A DNA stretch of 64,000 bases from CAZUDI01 sp964618975 (GTDB taxonomy: Bacteria; Desulfobacterota; Desulfomonilia; UBA1062), in assembly GCA_964618975.1 (NCBI GenBank), contig CAZUDI010000008.1, positions 13,117 to 77,116 on the forward strand. Reading direction: 5' to 3'. The position numbers were made by a program, and so were the translations under genes. This document shows positions 16,242 to 24,807 of this stretch, piece after piece (the first letter of the stretch is position 1; every line of letters starts with the position of its first letter). The notes beneath the pieces are model-generated. The model saw nothing but the letters and a program-made list of their open reading frames with translations. It was not told the DNA's origin and made no database searches.

Positions 16242-16470
16242 ACCTCCATCCTTTGCCTTTGATCCTTCCTCAGGTATCGTCTGCGGGCAGGGCATCCTGG
16301 GTGAGGAAAACCAGCCACCATCCCTTGCCTTTGACTCGTGCCCTTCCTTATGCCTAAATTACCATAATCACCCCGTCGCGGGAATACCCATTCCAACAAT
16401 CGCCCCGTTCCAGGCGCTTTCCCCTTTACCCTCCTCTTGTGGAACAGCGGCAATTGAGCTACACTTTATC

Positions 16471-16547
16471 CGCCTGAGGGTCAATTTCCCCGCCGCTTGC
16501 AGCGGCAAGCAGGGCCCAGGGCTTGCCCTGGGGTTTATAACCATAGT
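16471..16547 (-). repeat. Dispersed intergenic structured repeat, copy 4
   Basis: Minus-strand orientation: ATAAACCCCAGGGCAAGCCC, a CCGCTGCAAGCGGCGG hairpin, GACCCTCAGGCGG. It lies directly before the crotonase ribosome site, in a 324-bp gap otherwise without recognisable elements. Confidence 0.75.
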
Positions 16548-16565
16548 CCTCACAGGAGGTCTGCC

Positions 16566-17330
16566 ATGAAGGTGCTCGTCGAGAGGCACCCCCCGGTCTA
16601 TACCGTGGTCATCAACCGTCCCGAGGTGCGCAACGCCGTGGACCGCGAGACGGCCCAGGCCCTGTATGAAGCCTTCACGGCCTATGAGGCCGACGAGGAC
16701 TGCACGGTGGCCGTGCTCACAGGTGCTGGAGGACACTTCTGCTCCGGTGCCGACCTGGGCGCCATCAGCCGCGGCGAGGCCAACCGGCTCGATCCGGCCG
16801 GCAGTGCACCCATGGGCCCCTCGCGCCTGACGCTCTCCAAGCCCACTATCGCCGCCGTGGCCGGCTATGCCGTGGCCGGCGGCCTGGAACTGGCCATCTG
16901 GTGCGACCTGAGGGTGGTGGAGGCGCATGCCGTCTTCGGTGTCTTCTGCCGCCGCTGGGGCGTACCGCTCATCGACGGCGGCACCGTGCGACTCGCGCGC
17001 CTCATAGGGGTGGGCCGCGCCCTGGACCTGATCCTGACCGGCCGCGCGGTGAGCGCCGACGAGGCCCTGGCCATGGGCCTGGCCAGCCGGGTGGTGCCGA
17101 GTGGCCAGGCCCTTGACCGGGCCCACGAACTGGCCCTGAGCCTCGCCGCCTTTCCCCAGACCTGTCTGCGTCACGATCGCCTTTCCCTGTACGAGGGGCT
17201 CGCGCTCGAACTCGATCAGGCGCTCGCCAACGAATTCCAACACGGCCTGACAACGATCGCCAGCCGCGAGACCGAGGCAGGCGCCGCGCGCTTCGCCCAC
17301 GGCCACGGCCGCCACGGGGGCTTCGACTGA
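16566..17330 (+). CDS. Enoyl-CoA hydratase/isomerase (crotonase) family protein
   Basis: 254 residues. The crotonase oxyanion-hole segments are GHFCSGADLGAIS and GYAVAGGLELAIWCDLRV; the latter holds the first catalytic Glu (GLELA) of hydratases. The position of the second catalytic Glu (usual context P-E-x-x-G) reads CRRWGVPLIDGGTVRL, with no Glu, so this may be an isomerase, thioesterase or dehalogenase-like branch rather than a true hydratase. AGGAGG precedes ATG 16566; the longer open frame begins inside a repeat copy. Divergent from a MarR gene. Confidence 0.83.
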   Translation: MKVLVERHPPVYTVVINRPEVRNAVDRETAQALYEAFTAYEADEDCTVAVLTGAGGHFCSGADLGAISRGEANRLDPAGSAPMGPSRLTLSKPTIAAVAGYAVAGGLELAIWCDLRVVEAHAVFGVFCRRWGVPLIDGGTVRLARLIGVGRALDLILTGRAVSADEALAMGLASRVVPSGQALDRAHELALSLAAFPQTCLRHDRLSLYEGLALELDQALANEFQHGLTTIASRETEAGAARFAHGHGRHGGFD

Positions 17331-17335
17331 GCCGC

Positions 17336-17422
17336 TATCATGGGTAAGAATCCCCAGGGCAAGCCCTGAACCCCAATACGCGCCGCACGTAATAAGGGAA
17401 TTTGTCCCATAGCGATTAAAAC
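17336..17422 (+). repeat. Dispersed intergenic structured repeat, copy 5
   Basis: ATCATGGGTAAGAATCCCC, AGGGCAAGCCCTG, CGCGCCGC, then TCCCATAGCGATT. The ends pair ATGGG/CCCAT with a 3-nt bulge. It fills the gap between the crotonase and dprA. Confidence 0.78.
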
Positions 17423-17478
17423 TTGACACGCCCCACCTTGTTTCGCTAGCCTCCCATTTCCTGGGATGGAGATGAATC

Positions 17479-18564
17479 ATGAACACACATGATGCGTGGA
17501 TAACCCTTGACCTCATGCCGAACATCGGCCCGCGGTGCATCCAGGCACTGCTGGAGGTCTATCACGCCCCCGAGGCCATCCTCAAGGCCTCTCCCGAGGA
17601 GCTCAAGTCCCTGGGTATCCTCAAAAAACCGCAGCTCGCCTCCCTGGCCACAGGCGTGGCACCCACCCGGGTCAGAGAGGTCCTGCAGCTACTAGACGCC
17701 CTGGGCGCCAGCACCGTGTGTCTGGACGATGCGGCCTATCCCGCAGCTCTCAGACAGCTTAGCGACCCCCCCACCGTGCTCTACGTAAAGGGTTCGCTGG
17801 AAGAGATCGAGCCCGCCGCGGCCATCGTGGGCACGCGGGCCCCCTCGTTTTACGGCCGGGACACGGCCCAGGTCCTGGCACGGGACCTGAGCACCTGCGG
17901 CATTACGATCATCTCCGGCCTGGCGCGGGGGATCGATACCGCCGCCCATACCGGGGCCCTGGAGGGCGTAGGCGGCACCATTGCCGTGCTGGGGTCAGGG
18001 CTGGACATCCTCTACCCACCCGAAAACAGGGAGCTGGCAGAGCGCATCGCGCTCAAGGGCGCTTTGGTCACGGAGTTCCCGCCCGGCACGCCGCCGGACG
18101 CCAGGAATTTCCCCCGACGCAACCGCCTGATCGCGGGCCTGAGTACCGGTGTGATCGTGGTGGAGGCCACGACCAGATCGGGGGCCATGATCACGGCCCG
18201 CCTGGCCGGCGAGCAGGGCCGCCTCGTGATGGCCGTGCCCGGGGCCGTGACGAACATACGCTCGCAGGGCCCCCATCGGCTCATCCGTCAGGGGGCCACC
18301 CTCGTGCAGAATGCCGACGAAGTGCTTCAGGAAATCGCCCCGCAGGTCGAGGGTATATTGCAGCAGGCCGGCACCCCGGAAAAGGGGCACCCGGACGAGA
18401 TCGTGGGCCTGATGGGTGGGGAGTCCCTGAGCATGGAGCAGATCGCCTCCGGGCTTAAGATGAGTATCAGCGAAGTCGCTCAGCGGGTGAGCCGACTGGA
18501 GCTCGAGGGACGCATCGTCCGCCTGAAGGGGAATCGTTTCGCAGCAAGGAGAGATAATGGGTAA
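17479..18564 (+). CDS. dprA: DNA processing protein DprA (Smf)
   Basis: 361 residues. An N-terminal SAM-like domain (LDLMPNIGPRCIQALLEVY) is followed by the Rossmann core with VGTRAPSFYGRDTA, ISGLARGIDTAAHTGAL, GSGLDILYPPENRELAE, EFPPGTPPDARNFPRRNRLIAGLS and RSGAMITARLAGEQGR. These are the ssDNA-binding and RecA-loading signatures. A C-terminal winged helix covers about 300-361. DprA protects incoming single strands during natural transformation and loads RecA. GGATGGAG lies before the ATG. The 3' end overlaps topA by 8 bp, an arrangement common in proteobacteria. Confidence 0.95.
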   Translation: MNTHDAWITLDLMPNIGPRCIQALLEVYHAPEAILKASPEELKSLGILKKPQLASLATGVAPTRVREVLQLLDALGASTVCLDDAAYPAALRQLSDPPTVLYVKGSLEEIEPAAAIVGTRAPSFYGRDTAQVLARDLSTCGITIISGLARGIDTAAHTGALEGVGGTIAVLGSGLDILYPPENRELAERIALKGALVTEFPPGTPPDARNFPRRNRLIAGLSTGVIVVEATTRSGAMITARLAGEQGRLVMAVPGAVTNIRSQGPHRLIRQGATLVQNADEVLQEIAPQVEGILQQAGTPEKGHPDEIVGLMGGESLSMEQIASGLKMSISEVAQRVSRLELEGRIVRLKGNRFAARRDNG

Positions 18565-20911
18565 ATCACTGGTGATCGTCGAGTCACCGACCAAAGCGCG
18601 CACCATCAAGCGGTACCTGGGCAAGGATTTCGAGGTTGAGGCCACCATGGGACATATCAAGGATCTCCCCAAGAGCGTCCTCGGGGTGGAAATCGACAAC
18701 GGATTCACGGCCACCTACCGCATCAAGACCGACAAGAAGGACGTGGTCAAGCGGCTGAAAAACCTCGCCGCCAAAGCCGAACACATCTATCTGGCCCCCG
18801 ACCCCGACCGCGAGGGCGAGGCCATCGCCTGGCATGTAGCCGAGGAGTTGCGCAAGCCGGATGTGCCGCTCGAACGCATCACCTTTCACGAGATCACCAA
18901 ACGTGCCATCGAGGAGGCCCTGGCCCATCCCACACAGCTGAACAGGGGCCTCTATGACGCCCAGATGGCGCGCCGCTCCATGGACCGCCTCGTGGGCTAT
19001 ACTATGAGCCCCCTGCTCTGGAAGAAGGTCAAACGCGGGCTGTCGGGGGGGCGGGTCCAGTCGGTGGCCCTGCGTCTGATCTGCATGCGCCAGGAGGATA
19101 TCGAGGCCTTCGTGTCCCAGGAATACTGGACCATTGATGCCCATCTGCTGACAGGAGACGCCCAGGAGCTGAGCGCCCGCGTGGTGGATCCCAAGGAGAT
19201 CCCCGACGAAGGGCAGGCCCGGGAGATCGTGCGCCGCATCCAGGCGGCCGAGTCCATCACCATCAACGCCATCAGGAAGAAGGTGCGCACCCGCCAGCCC
19301 CAACCCCCCTTCATTACCTCGACCCTGCAGCAGTCCGCCTCCACGGGGTTGCGTTTTTCGGCCAAGAAAACCATGATCCTGGCCCAGCAACTCTACGAGG
19401 GTCTGCCCATCAAGGGCGAGGAAATCACGGGCCTCATCACCTACATGCGCACCGATTCCCCGGTGGTCTCACAGGAGGCCCTGCGTGAGGTGCGCGCGTT
19501 CATCCCCGCGCACTTCGGGCCGGACTACCTGCCCGCCAGGCCCAAACAGTACAAGGCCAAAAAGACGGCCCAGGAGGCCCACGAGGCCATACGACCCACG
19601 GCGGTCACCAACACGCCGCAATCCCTCAAACCCTACCTCAGTCGGGAACAACTGGCCCTGTACGAACTGATCTGGAACCGCTTCGTGGCCTCCCAGATGG
19701 CCCCCGCGGTCTACGACCAGACCACGGTGGAAATCGGTGCCGGCGGCGTGGGGCTGCGCACCACCGGCTCGGTGCTGAAATTCGACGGCTTCCTCAAGGC
19801 CTACCGCGGGCAGGAGGAGCATACACAACAGGAGGAAAAGGACACCCTCCTGCCACAGGGTCTGGCCGTGGGACAGCCCCTGACACTCAGAGAGCTCGAC
19901 ACCAAACAGCACTTCACGCAACCCCCGCCCCGCTATACCGAGGCCACGCTCATCAAGGAACTCGAGGATAAGGGCATCGGCCGCCCCAGCACCTATGCCC
20001 CCACCATCTCCACCATCCAGGAGAGGGGCTACGTCCGTCTGGAATCACGCGCCTTCGTCCCCACCGAGTTGGGACGGGACGTGAACTTCCTGCTCGTCAA
20101 ACATTATCCGCACATCCTCGACATCGGCTTCACGGCCCGCATGGAGGAAATCCTCGACACGGTGGAGGAGGGCAAGACGAGCTATCGCTCGGCCATGCAG
20201 ACCTTCTATGACATCTACGGCAGCGAGCATGACCGGGCCGAAGAGGAGATGGAGAACCTGCGGGCGATTCAGCGCCCTTCGGGCATCGCCTGTGAGGTCT
20301 GCGGGCGTGAGATGCTGATCAAGCTTGGCAAAAACGGGCATTTCCTGGGTTGCGCCGGCTACCCCGAGTGCACCAACACGCTCGAATTCACACGGGACGA
20401 ATCCGGCAACATCCAGCCCAAACAGGTGGCCCCGCCCGAACTCAGTGACGAGATCTGCGAAAAGTGCGGTGAGCGCATGGTGATCCGGCATGGCCGTTAC
20501 GGCCCCTTCCTGGCCTGCAGCAAGTATCCCGCGTGCAAGAACACCACGCCCCTGGAGAAACCCGTCCCCACCGACAAGACCTGCGACAAGTGCGGGGCGC
20601 CCATGGTGTCCCGCCGGGGCCGCTACGGCCCCTTCCTGGCCTGCAGCAACTACCCCGAGTGCAAAAACATCATGCCCTACCCCCTGGGACTGGCCTGCCC
20701 CCTGCCGGGCTGTGAGGGCGAGATTCTGCAGCAGCGTTCCAAACGCGGCAAGCTCTACTACAAGTGCTCGCAGAAGGACTGCCCCTTCATCAGCTGGACC
20801 AGGCCCGTGGAGAAACCCTGTCCCCTCTGCGGGGCAGCCTTCCTCGTGGGCAAGGGCAATGAGCTCTCCTGCCCCAACCCCGCCTGCGATTATGAAGAAC
20901 ACGGCGCCTAG
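18557..20911 (+). CDS. topA: DNA topoisomerase I
   Basis: 784 residues. TOPRIM domain: LVIVESPTKARTIKRYLG with APDPDREGEAIAWH. The catalytic Tyr lies in GLITYMRTDSPVVS, and GIGRPSTYAPTISTIQERGYV is also present. Four C-terminal four-Cys zinc modules follow (from about residue 578: CEVCG...CAGYPEC, CEKCG...CSKYPAC, CDKCG...CSNYPEC, CPLPGC...CSQKDC), plus a fifth incomplete-looking one (CPLCG...CPNPAC). It relaxes negative supercoils. Position and overlap with dprA and trmFO suggest one transcript. Confidence 0.96.
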   Translation: MGKSLVIVESPTKARTIKRYLGKDFEVEATMGHIKDLPKSVLGVEIDNGFTATYRIKTDKKDVVKRLKNLAAKAEHIYLAPDPDREGEAIAWHVAEELRKPDVPLERITFHEITKRAIEEALAHPTQLNRGLYDAQMARRSMDRLVGYTMSPLLWKKVKRGLSGGRVQSVALRLICMRQEDIEAFVSQEYWTIDAHLLTGDAQELSARVVDPKEIPDEGQAREIVRRIQAAESITINAIRKKVRTRQPQPPFITSTLQQSASTGLRFSAKKTMILAQQLYEGLPIKGEEITGLITYMRTDSPVVSQEALREVRAFIPAHFGPDYLPARPKQYKAKKTAQEAHEAIRPTAVTNTPQSLKPYLSREQLALYELIWNRFVASQMAPAVYDQTTVEIGAGGVGLRTTGSVLKFDGFLKAYRGQEEHTQQEEKDTLLPQGLAVGQPLTLRELDTKQHFTQPPPRYTEATLIKELEDKGIGRPSTYAPTISTIQERGYVRLESRAFVPTELGRDVNFLLVKHYPHILDIGFTARMEEILDTVEEGKTSYRSAMQTFYDIYGSEHDRAEEEMENLRAIQRPSGIACEVCGREMLIKLGKNGHFLGCAGYPECTNTLEFTRDESGNIQPKQVAPPELSDEICEKCGERMVIRHGRYGPFLACSKYPACKNTTPLEKPVPTDKTCDKCGAPMVSRRGRYGPFLACSNYPECKNIMPYPLGLACPLPGCEGEILQQRSKRGKLYYKCSQKDCPFISWTRPVEKPCPLCGAAFLVGKGNELSCPNPACDYEEHGA

Positions 20912-22229
20912 GGTCAGCATCATCGGTGGCGGACTGGCCGGGGTGGAGGCGGCGGCGTTCCTGGCGGCCCGTGGCGTGGGCGTGGATCTCTACGAGATGC
21001 GTCCGGACGTGACCACGCCGGCACATGCAAGCGCCTGCCTGGCCGAGCTCGTCTGCAGCAACTCCTTCAAGGGCGAGGATCCCCTCACGGCCCACGGCCT
21101 GCTCAAGCAGGAGATGGCCGCCCTCGGCTCACTGTGCCTGTCTGTGGCCCGCGACTGCCGGGTGCCGGCCGGCAAGGCCCTGGCCGTGGACCGGGAGACC
21201 TTTGCCCGCAAGGTAACACAGGGCATCCTGTCCCAGGAAGGGATCACCCTCATCCGCGCCGAGGTCACCGGCATCGAGGCCGGGCGTCCCACCATCATCG
21301 CCACCGGACCGCTCACATCCGAGGCCCTGGCCTCCCGTCTGGGTGAGCTCACCGGGGGGGGGCGTCTCTTCTTCTACGATGCCATCGCCCCCATCGTGGA
21401 CGCGGAGAGCATTGACCTCAGCAAGGCCTTTTTCGGTTCGCGCTGGGACGAGCAGGCGCACGACTATCTGAACTGCCCCCTGGAACGGGAGGGCTATTAT
21501 GCCTTTGTGGAAGCCCTGCTGGAGGCCGACCGCATAGCGCCGCGCGCCTTCGAGGATACGCGTTACTTCGAGGGCTGCCTGCCGATCGAGGTCATCGCAC
21601 AAAGGGGGCGCGACACCCTGCGCTTCGGTCCCATGCGCCCGGTGGGCCTCGTCGATCCCAAATGCGGCCGGCGGCCTTTCGCCCTGGTCCAGCTGCGGCG
21701 GGAGAGCCTGCGGGGGAACGCCTACAACCTCGTCGGCTTCCAGACACGCCTGGCCTACGGTGAGCAGCAGCGGGTCTTCGGGCTGATCCCGGCCCTGGCC
21801 CGGGCGCATTACCTGAGGTACGGCAGCATCCACCGCAACACCTTCCTCGATTCCCCGCGTCTCCTCAGGCCGGATCTGAGCCTGCGCGAACTTCCCGGTA
21901 TCCTGTGCGCCGGCCAGCTCACCGGGGTGGAAGGATATATGGAGTCCGCCGCCAGCGGCATCCTGGCCGGCATCTCCATGCTGGCCCATCTGGCGGGCAA
22001 GGAACTGGTCCTCCCGGGCACAGATACCGCGCTGGGTGCCCTGACCCACTACATAACCGACTCGAATATCAAGAACTTTCAGCCCATGAACATCAACTTC
22101 GGCATCATGGATCCCCCCGACGGCCCCAAACGCGAACGCACACAGCTGCGCCTCAGACGCGCGGAGCTCTCGTTTGGCGCCTGGCTTGATTACCTGCGGA
22201 CGGACCTGGGTATCGACACGGGCAATTGA
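20892..22229 (+). CDS. trmFO: Methylenetetrahydrofolate--tRNA-(uracil-5-)-methyltransferase TrmFO
   Basis: 445 residues, FAD and folate dependent, making m5U54 in the T loop of tRNAs. The FAD motif SIIGGGLAGVEAAAFLAARG is followed by DLYEMRP, AELVCSNSFKG (with the conserved Cys), FYDAIAPIVDAESID, MRPVGL, QLRREN-type LRRESLRGNAYNLVGFQT, and GQLTGVEGYMESAASG. The real start is ATG 20892, inside the last codons of topA (20-bp overlap); a much longer upstream frame is only the shadow of topA. A stem-loop follows 40 bp after the stop. Confidence 0.95.
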   Translation: MKNTAPRVSIIGGGLAGVEAAAFLAARGVGVDLYEMRPDVTTPAHASACLAELVCSNSFKGEDPLTAHGLLKQEMAALGSLCLSVARDCRVPAGKALAVDRETFARKVTQGILSQEGITLIRAEVTGIEAGRPTIIATGPLTSEALASRLGELTGGGRLFFYDAIAPIVDAESIDLSKAFFGSRWDEQAHDYLNCPLEREGYYAFVEALLEADRIAPRAFEDTRYFEGCLPIEVIAQRGRDTLRFGPMRPVGLVDPKCGRRPFALVQLRRESLRGNAYNLVGFQTRLAYGEQQRVFGLIPALARAHYLRYGSIHRNTFLDSPRLLRPDLSLRELPGILCAGQLTGVEGYMESAASGILAGISMLAHLAGKELVLPGTDTALGALTHYITDSNIKNFQPMNINFGIMDPPDGPKRERTQLRLRRAELSFGAWLDYLRTDLGIDTGN

Positions 22230-22268
22230 AGAGCAGGGCCTGCCCCCGGCATGCACGCCTGCTGCGCG

Positions 22269-22290
22269 CCCGCCTCAGGCGGGTTTCATT
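22269..22290 (+). terminator. Weak terminator after trmFO
   Basis: CCCGCC-TCA-GGCGGG followed by TTTCATT lies between the convergent trmFO and cold-shock genes. The short stem and broken T tract make it only a fair candidate. Confidence 0.5.
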
Positions 22291-22302
22291 CAAGCGGCCC
22301 CT

Positions 22303-22503
22303 TCAGATCTTCCTGACATTCGACGCCTGAGGGCCCTTGGGCCCCTCGGTAACGTCGAAGCTGACGCGTTCGCCCTCCGCGAGGGTCTTGAAGCCATCGG
22401 CCCTGATTTCCGAATAGTGCACAAAGACATCATTCCCGTCTTCCATGGTAATGAAGCCGAACCCCTTCTTCTCGTTGAACCACTTCACCGTTCCTTCAGA
22501 CAT
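22303..22503 (-). CDS. Cold-shock protein (CspA family)
   Basis: 66 residues, a single OB-fold cold-shock domain. RNP1 is KGFGFITM and RNP2 is VFVHYSEI, with the family start GTVKWFNEKKGFG and end GPQASNVRKI. It binds single-stranded RNA/DNA and melts mRNA structure. ATG 22503 has GGAGG five bases upstream; the ATG 12 bases earlier overlaps that site and is rejected. A near-consensus promoter about 150 nt upstream implies a long leader, as in cspA mRNAs. Confidence 0.95.
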   Translation of the reverse strand: MSEGTVKWFNEKKGFGFITMEDGNDVFVHYSEIRADGFKTLAEGERVSFDVTEGPKGPQASNVRKI

Positions 22504-22658
22504 GCATGCCTCCATGTTCGTCCGGGGCCTCCCACCCGCAGGCAGGGCACAACCCGTTTCTCTTTCCCGGAAACACGGAGCCTACCAGCAACCGGAGGAA
22601 ACTTGATTTCGGGTTTACTGCGGTTTTCTTGATATCCTCGTCTTTCCGTTGATCCTGG

Positions 22659-22687
22659 AATATAGAGCGAAAACGCCGAGCTGTCAA
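22659..22687 (-). promoter_or_regulatory. Sigma70 promoter of the cold-shock gene, with about 150-nt leader
   Basis: On the minus strand, TTGACA (22682-22687), 17-bp spacer, TATATT (22659-22664). The expected start near 22652 leaves about 149 nt of 5' UTR before the ATG, a usual length for cspA-type thermosensing leaders. Confidence 0.72.
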
Positions 22688-22781
22688 GAATCATCCCCAC
22701 CCGGGGGGAGTCCCAGTCACCTCCAGCGACCGCCCCCCCCCGGAGCACACACCCTGCCCCGGGTCTCCCTCCCCGCCACAT

Positions 22782-22858
22782 AATCAGGGGCATGAACCCC
22801 AGGGCAAGCCTGAGGGCCCTCCTTATCGCCGCAATCGGTAAGGGAATGCGACCCACAC
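22782..22858 (+). repeat. Dispersed intergenic structured repeat, copy 6
   Basis: AATCAGGGGCATGAACCCC, AGGGCAAGCC, then ATCGCCGCAATCGG and GGGAATGCGACCC. It contains an in-frame ATG (MNPRAS...) that falsely lengthens the HDAC-like gene downstream. Confidence 0.78.
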
Positions 22859-22935
22859 TCCTGGCACAAGCACGTTTACACCTCAGATCGATCGGGATAC
22901 AATGGGGTCAGCGATGTCATTTGCGGGAGGATCGC

Positions 22936-23679
22936 ATGAAGGTGGTCTTTCACGAGGATTTCTACCAGAGCTATACCATGGACCCGGCGGCCGAGGTGGG
23001 CCGGATGGAGGCGATCGTCTCCGTGATCGCGGACAAGGTGGAGTTCATAACGCCCGATCCCGCCACCGAAGAGGATCTCCTGGCCGTGCATTCCCGGGCC
23101 CACCTTGAACGCATCAAACAGCAGGGGCTGCATGAGATCGCCGCGCTGGCCGCCGGCGGCGCCCTGCTGAGCGCCACCATCGCCCTCGAAGAACCCTGTT
23201 TCGGGCTCGTCCGCCCGCCCGGTCACCACGCCTCGCGGGATTCTTGCTGGGGATTCTGCTTCTACAACAACATGGCGCTCGCCCTGGAGACGCTCCTGCG
23301 CACAGGGCGCATACACCAGGCCCTGGTGCTGGACATCGACCTGCACTACGGCGACGGCACGGTGAACATCCTGGGCCACAGGGAGGATGTATGTATCCAC
23401 AATGTGGAGTCACCCGACCGTCGCGGCTATCTGGATGAGGTCCAGCGCATACTGGAGGAGACCCCAGCTGACCTGATCGGCATCTCGGCCGGCTTCGACA
23501 ACCACGAGCAGGACTGGGGCATGCTGCTGAAGACGGCGGACTACACCACCATCGCCCGCAGCGTGCGCGCGGCCGCCCGGCGCTTAGGCGCAGGCTGCTT
23601 CGCCCTGCTCGAGGGCGGCTACAACCATAGGGTCCTCGGGCACAATGTCATGGCCCTCCTGGAGGGACTCGACGCCTGA
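22936..23679 (+). CDS. Histone-deacetylase-superfamily hydrolase (short form)
   Basis: 247 residues, smaller than the usual 300-340. Motifs are HSRAHLERI, VRPPGHHASRDSCWGFCFYNNMA, LDIDLHYGDGT, SAGFDNHEQDW and EGGYNHRV, so the zinc ligands, His pair and Tyr are all present. Acetylpolyamine amidohydrolase or AcuC-like activity is possible. GGGAGG precedes ATG 22936; the upstream extension lies in the repeat. It is the second member of the superfamily here but is only distantly like the one at 7328. It precedes pheA by 54 bp. Confidence 0.88.
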   Translation: MKVVFHEDFYQSYTMDPAAEVGRMEAIVSVIADKVEFITPDPATEEDLLAVHSRAHLERIKQQGLHEIAALAAGGALLSATIALEEPCFGLVRPPGHHASRDSCWGFCFYNNMALALETLLRTGRIHQALVLDIDLHYGDGTVNILGHREDVCIHNVESPDRRGYLDEVQRILEETPADLIGISAGFDNHEQDWGMLLKTADYTTIARSVRAAARRLGAGCFALLEGGYNHRVLGHNVMALLEGLDA

Positions 23680-23733
23680 GGCCCCCCGTGCGGCCGGCTT
23701 GAAAAACCTCCCCTCATTTGATAGGGTTTCACC

Positions 23734-24807
23734 ATGATGAAAAACATTGAAGACCTCCGCACCGAAATCGATACGCTCGACGAGCAACTGCTGGAACTCC
23801 TGCAACGCAGGGCCGCGCTCTCGGTGGAGGTGGGCGCCCTCAAACAGGGCCAGGGCATCTACGACCCCTCGCGTGAGCGGGATATCCTGGAGCGCCTGGC
23901 CGCAAGACTCCGGCCGCCGCTCACGCGGGAGATGCTCGCCGGTGTCTTCGGCACGATCTTCAGCCTCTCGCGCGGGCTCCAGACGCGACGCAAGGTCGCC
24001 TTCTTCGGCCCCGAGGGGAGCTACACCCACAGCGCGGCGCTCGCGGTGTTCGCCCTGGACGCCGAGCTGTGCCCCCAGGACTCCATCGAATCCGTGATCC
24101 AGGAGGTCCTGACTGGGCGGGCCGAACTCGGCGTGGTACCGGTGGAGAACTCCACCGAGGGCATGATCAACCAGACCCTCGACCTCATGGCCGCCACGCG
24201 CCTGTGTGTGTGCCGCGAGATCCTGCTGCCGATCAGGCACTGCCTCCTCTCGCGCCAGGCCCGCCTTGCGGACGTGCTCGAGGTCTTCAGCCATCCCCAG
24301 GCCCTGGCTCAATGCCGCACATGGCTCGGACACAACCTGCCACAGGCGGCCATCACCGAGACCGCCAGCACCTCGGAAGCGGCCCGGGCCGTCACGCGGC
24401 GCCCCAAGAGCGCCGCGGTCGCCTCTGAGGAGGCCTCCCGCCTCTACGGCCTCTCCATCCTGGCCGCCGACATCAACGACGTGCCGAACAACATCACCCG
24501 CTTCTGGGTCGTCGCGCGCGAAGGACTTAAGACCACCGGCCGGGCCAAGACCTCCATCATCGTCACCCTGCAGAATAAACCCGGCGCCCTGTACCAGGCC
24601 ATCGGCATCTTCGCCGGGCGGGGTATCAACCTGTCCAGCATCAAGTCACGACCTTCGCGCACGGGACCCTGGGAATACCTGTTTTTCATCGATTTCGAGG
24701 GCAGCCTGGAGCAGGACACCGTCAGCGGCGCCCTTGAAGACCTCAAGGCCTGTACGAACGAGATCATCGTGCTCGGATCCTATCCGGATGGGAGGTACAA
24801 CCCGTGA
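23734..24807 (+). CDS. pheA: Bifunctional chorismate mutase / prephenate dehydratase (P-protein)
   Basis: 357 residues. AroQ chorismate mutase covers about 1-85 (LRTEIDTLDEQLLELLQRRAALSVEVGALK). Prephenate dehydratase covers about 90-270 (VAFFGPEGSYTHSAAL, VPVENSTEGMINQTLDL, SHPQALAQC and the catalytic NNITRFWVV). A C-terminal ACT domain (SIIVTLQNKPGALYQAIGIFAGRGINLSSIKSRPS) has the ESRP-like loop for phenylalanine feedback. It converts chorismate to phenylpyruvate. First gene of a five-gene coupled operon; its TGA overlaps the GTG of hisC. Confidence 0.95.
   Translation: MMKNIEDLRTEIDTLDEQLLELLQRRAALSVEVGALKQGQGIYDPSRERDILERLAARLRPPLTREMLAGVFGTIFSLSRGLQTRRKVAFFGPEGSYTHSAALAVFALDAELCPQDSIESVIQEVLTGRAELGVVPVENSTEGMINQTLDLMAATRLCVCREILLPIRHCLLSRQARLADVLEVFSHPQALAQCRTWLGHNLPQAAITETASTSEAARAVTRRPKSAAVASEEASRLYGLSILAADINDVPNNITRFWVVAREGLKTTGRAKTSIIVTLQNKPGALYQAIGIFAGRGINLSSIKSRPSRTGPWEYLFFIDFEGSLEQDTVSGALEDLKACTNEIIVLGSYPDGRYNP

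Noticed and set aside
20490..20891. N-terminal extension of TrmFO
   Set aside because: The extension is an out-of-frame shadow of topA; the FAD motif begins right after ATG 20892.
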